Origin: CADEED01 sp044871085
Lineage (GTDB): Bacteria; Pseudomonadota; Gammaproteobacteria; Steroidobacterales; Steroidobacteraceae
Length of the DNA stretch: 7,152 nucleotides
Direction of reading: 5' to 3'
NCBI GenBank assembly: GCA_044871085.1
Contig: JBIOZI010000020.1
Location: forward strand, 1-7,152
A model generated the notes under the pieces. That model searched no databases. It was not told where the DNA came from and worked only from the letters and a program-made list of their open reading frames with translations. Position numbers and translations under genes: made by a program. Below are positions 5,273-7,152 of this stretch, one piece after another (position 1 is the first letter of the stretch; every line of letters starts with the position of its first letter).

Positions 5273-7152
5273 ATGAGTTTTTTCACCAACATCCGGGCCG
5301 ATCGGTTCATTACGGAGCTGAAAGAGGCGACTGACGTCGCCGCTCCGCAAACCCAAAAGGCCATCGCGAAGCTGCGCGAGCTCGGCCCGGGCGCCATCGA
5401 ACCCGTCACTGCTGCGCTTGCCGACGCCGACAAAATCGCGACCGTGGCGTACATCGAGGTGCTCACGGGCCTGGTCAACCAGAAGACCTTCCCGAAGTTC
5501 ATCGAACAGATGGTCACCGGCAGCCCGCGCGTCATTGCCGGCGTTGCCTGGGCACTGTCGAGCAGCCGCGCGTATCCGCCGACCATGCTGCTCGAGGCAC
5601 TGTCCACCGAAGGAATCGCCAAGTCCGCCCTGCTCGACGTCATCACCGCGCACCGCTCCCGGCTTTCGGTACGGGAGATCCTCGCGGCGGCCTACAAGCA
5701 GGAAGCGAACGAGAAAGCCGCCTTGTTCCGCATCCTGGGCGAGCTCGCCACCGACAACGACCTGCCGGAGCTCGTCGGGCGGCTGCACGGCAAGGACCCC
5801 GTGGCCCGCCTGCACATCATCAACATCCTGTCGCGCTTCCCCAAGCCCGAGGTGTCGCGCGCGCTGCAACAACAGCTCAAGGACTCCAACAAGCTCATCC
5901 GCGCGGCGACGCTGTCCGCGCTCTCGCGCATGGACGGCCCATTCGACATGGAGCTGCTGTGCGCCCTGCTGCGCGATCCCGAGATCGACGTGCAGAACAA
6001 GGCCATCGACGTCGTCATCCGCGCGAACGACCCCGAGACCATCAAGTACCTCATCCCGGTGCTCAAGGACGAGAACGAGTACGCGCGCCGCGCGGCCGTG
6101 GAAGTCCTCAACGAGGTCGGCAACGCGAAGTCGGTGAAGGAGCTGCTCGAAGCAGTGTCCGACGACGACTGGTGGGTGCGTTCGCGCGCCGCCGACGCGC
6201 TCGGCAAGATCGGCGGGCCCAAGGTCGTCGAGGCGGTGCTGCAGCTGGTGGGCGATCAGGACGAGAACGTCCGCCGTGCGGCGGTCGAAATCCTCAACCA
6301 GACCAAGGACGACCGGGCCGTCGCCCATCTCATCGAGGCCACCAAGGACAAGGACTGGTGGGTCAGCGAACGCGCCGTAGATGCGCTGGCGGAAATCGGC
6401 AGCAAGCGCGCCGTGCCGCGCCTCATCGAGATGATCGACAACACCCCCGCGAAATCGCTGCCGGTGGTCGTGCGCGCGCTCGGCCGCCTCGGCGACTACA
6501 AGGTCATCGACTCCGTATTGCCGCTGCTGTCGCGCGAGGAAAAAGACATCCGGCTCGAGGCCATCTCCTCGCTCGCCAAACTCGCCGACGAGCGCCGGCT
6601 CGAGCACATCCGGGTCCAGATCCAGGCGCAAACTACCACCGCCGAGCAGACCGTGGCACAGGCGGCGCTGCGCGCCTTGTCCGAGCTGGACTCGCGTTTC
6701 TCCGTGAGCGGCAACCGCCTCTCGTCGACGCAGAATCGCTCGCCGTCCGCGCCGCCCGTGAACCGCTCCGAAGGCGCGACGCAGGCAGCCCAGATGCCGC
6801 ACGCGATGCCCGCGCCGCCGGTCCCGCCGCCCCGTCCGCGAGCGGAGGCACCTCCGGCGCCGCCGCCACAGTCCGCGCAGGCCGCGCAGCGCACCCAGCT
6901 CATGTCCGAGCAGGACGTGCAGCGCGCGGTCAAAGAGGCGGAGAAGATGGCCGGGCCGCAGAAGCTCGACATCCAGACGCTCAAGCCCGGCGACATCATC
7001 GAAGGCCGCTACAAGTACGTCGAGCGCATCGGCAAGGGCGCGTTCGGCACGGTGCTCCTCATGGAGGACACCGTGGTCGACGAGCGCCTCATCCTCAAGT
7101 TCCTGAACCCGAACGTCTCGGAAGACGAAGAGATCATGAAGCGCTTCGTGCA
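5273..7152 (+). CDS. HEAT-repeat protein with C-terminal Ser/Thr protein kinase domain, 3'-truncated
   Basis: The frame is open for 626 codons to the window edge. Residues about 20-450 form an all-helical HEAT/armadillo-type solenoid. From residue 236 the repeats fall into a strict 31-residue register. Residues about 490-540 are a Pro/Ala-rich linker (APPVPPPRPR, APPAPPPQ). From about residue 574 a Hanks-type kinase N-lobe begins: RYKYVERI, the glycine loop GKGAFGTV at 587-594 and the ATP-anchoring Lys K609 in LILKFL. The catalytic loop and everything after it lie beyond the window, so activity cannot be judged. There is no signal peptide or membrane segment in the visible part, suggesting a cytoplasmic protein whose HEAT array may bind partners or substrates. 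The ATG at 5273 gives MSFFTNIRADRF; its Shine-Dalgarno is weak, but an in-frame TAG at 5180 and the lack of other ATGs make it the best choice. The substrate is unknown. Confidence 0.88.
   Translation, partial: MSFFTNIRADRFITELKEATDVAAPQTQKAIAKLRELGPGAIEPVTAALADADKIATVAYIEVLTGLVNQKTFPKFIEQMVTGSPRVIAGVAWALSSSRAYPPTMLLEALSTEGIAKSALLDVITAHRSRLSVREILAAAYKQEANEKAALFRILGELATDNDLPELVGRLHGKDPVARLHIINILSRFPKPEVSRALQQQLKDSNKLIRAATLSALSRMDGPFDMELLCALLRDPEIDVQNKAIDVVIRANDPETIKYLIPVLKDENEYARRAAVEVLNEVGNAKSVKELLEAVSDDDWWVRSRAADALGKIGGPKVVEAVLQLVGDQDENVRRAAVEILNQTKDDRAVAHLIEATKDKDWWVSERAVDALAEIGSKRAVPRLIEMIDNTPAKSLPVVVRALGRLGDYKVIDSVLPLLSREEKDIRLEAISSLAKLADERRLEHIRVQIQAQTTTAEQTVAQAALRALSELDSRFSVSGNRLSSTQNRSPSAPPVNRSEGATQAAQMPHAMPAPPVPPPRPRAEAPPAPPPQSAQAAQRTQLMSEQDVQRAVKEAEKMAGPQKLDIQTLKPGDIIEGRYKYVERIGKGAFGTVLLMEDTVVDERLILKFLNPNVSEDEEIMKRFV
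5978..6628 (+). repeat. Seven consecutive 31-residue (93-bp) HEAT units
   Basis: Starting at residue 236 the protein divides without gaps into units of 31 residues, beginning PEIDV (236), ENEYA (267), DDWWV (298), QDENV (329), KDWWV (360), TPAKS (391) and EEKDI (422, slightly shorter or degraded). Each has the HEAT pattern of charged entry, R/xAA-V/D-x-L helix, G/xDxK turn and a second amphipathic helix. Units 3 and 5 share DWWV...RA.DAL..IG exactly 62 residues apart, suggesting duplication of a two-unit block. Helical packing is inferred from the pattern. Confidence 0.8.

Noticed and set aside
5230..5328. Short frame from the ATG at 5230, about 32 codons
   Set aside because: It overlaps the start of the HEAT gene in another frame, has no ribosome binding site and no recognisable content.
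4952..6802. 616-codon open frame on the minus strand opposite the HEAT-kinase gene
   Set aside because: It spans the apbC start region, the intergenic region and the HEAT gene. Its residues show the Arg/Gly/Val/Asp/His bias of an antisense reading of GC-rich codons, with no recognisable family.

Overview
This is a GC-rich, densely packed chromosomal segment that looks proteobacterial, most probably gammaproteobacterial. The Dcd exteins have the 188-residue MSIKSDKW...GVTLPKT form typical of Gamma- and Betaproteobacteria. A purM-purN-DUF3108 cluster and an apbC-dcd pair are arrangements I know from pseudomonads and relatives. I cannot name the genus. I see no rRNA, tRNA, CRISPR array, IS element or phage gene.

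Layout: (1) 1-2177, plus strand: the 3' part of purM, then purN, then a secreted DUF3108 protein. They form one tight operon with a 5-nt gap and a 14-nt overlap. (2) 2185-5067, minus strand: apbC/mrp (Fe-S carrier P-loop ATPase) followed by dcd (dCTP deaminase), converging on the first operon with only 7 nt between stop codons. The two stops are mirror images inside a 15-bp palindrome. (3) 5068-5272: a divergent intergenic region with an extended -10 promoter candidate facing right. (4) 5273-end, plus strand: a large protein with an N-terminal HEAT-repeat array, a Pro-rich linker and the start of a Ser/Thr protein kinase domain, cut by the window end.

The main discovery is inside dcd. The 564-codon reading frame is a normal 188-aa dCTP deaminase interrupted by a 376-aa in-frame intein (2404-3531). 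The intein sits exactly between the active-site Arg of the KSTYAR motif and the following conserved Cys. It carries splicing motifs at both ends, a central HNH homing endonuclease, four degenerate DNA-binding-type repeats and a helix-turn-helix-like segment. Its C-terminal splicing motifs are atypical: the usual block F His is Gly and the usual penultimate His is Arg. Splicing may therefore be slow, conditional or use a substitute residue.

Functionally, purM/purN make purine nucleotides and dcd feeds dUTP to thymidylate synthesis, so two nucleotide pathways meet here. ApbC matures Fe-S proteins. The HEAT-kinase is probably a cytoplasmic signalling protein with no evident link to the rest.
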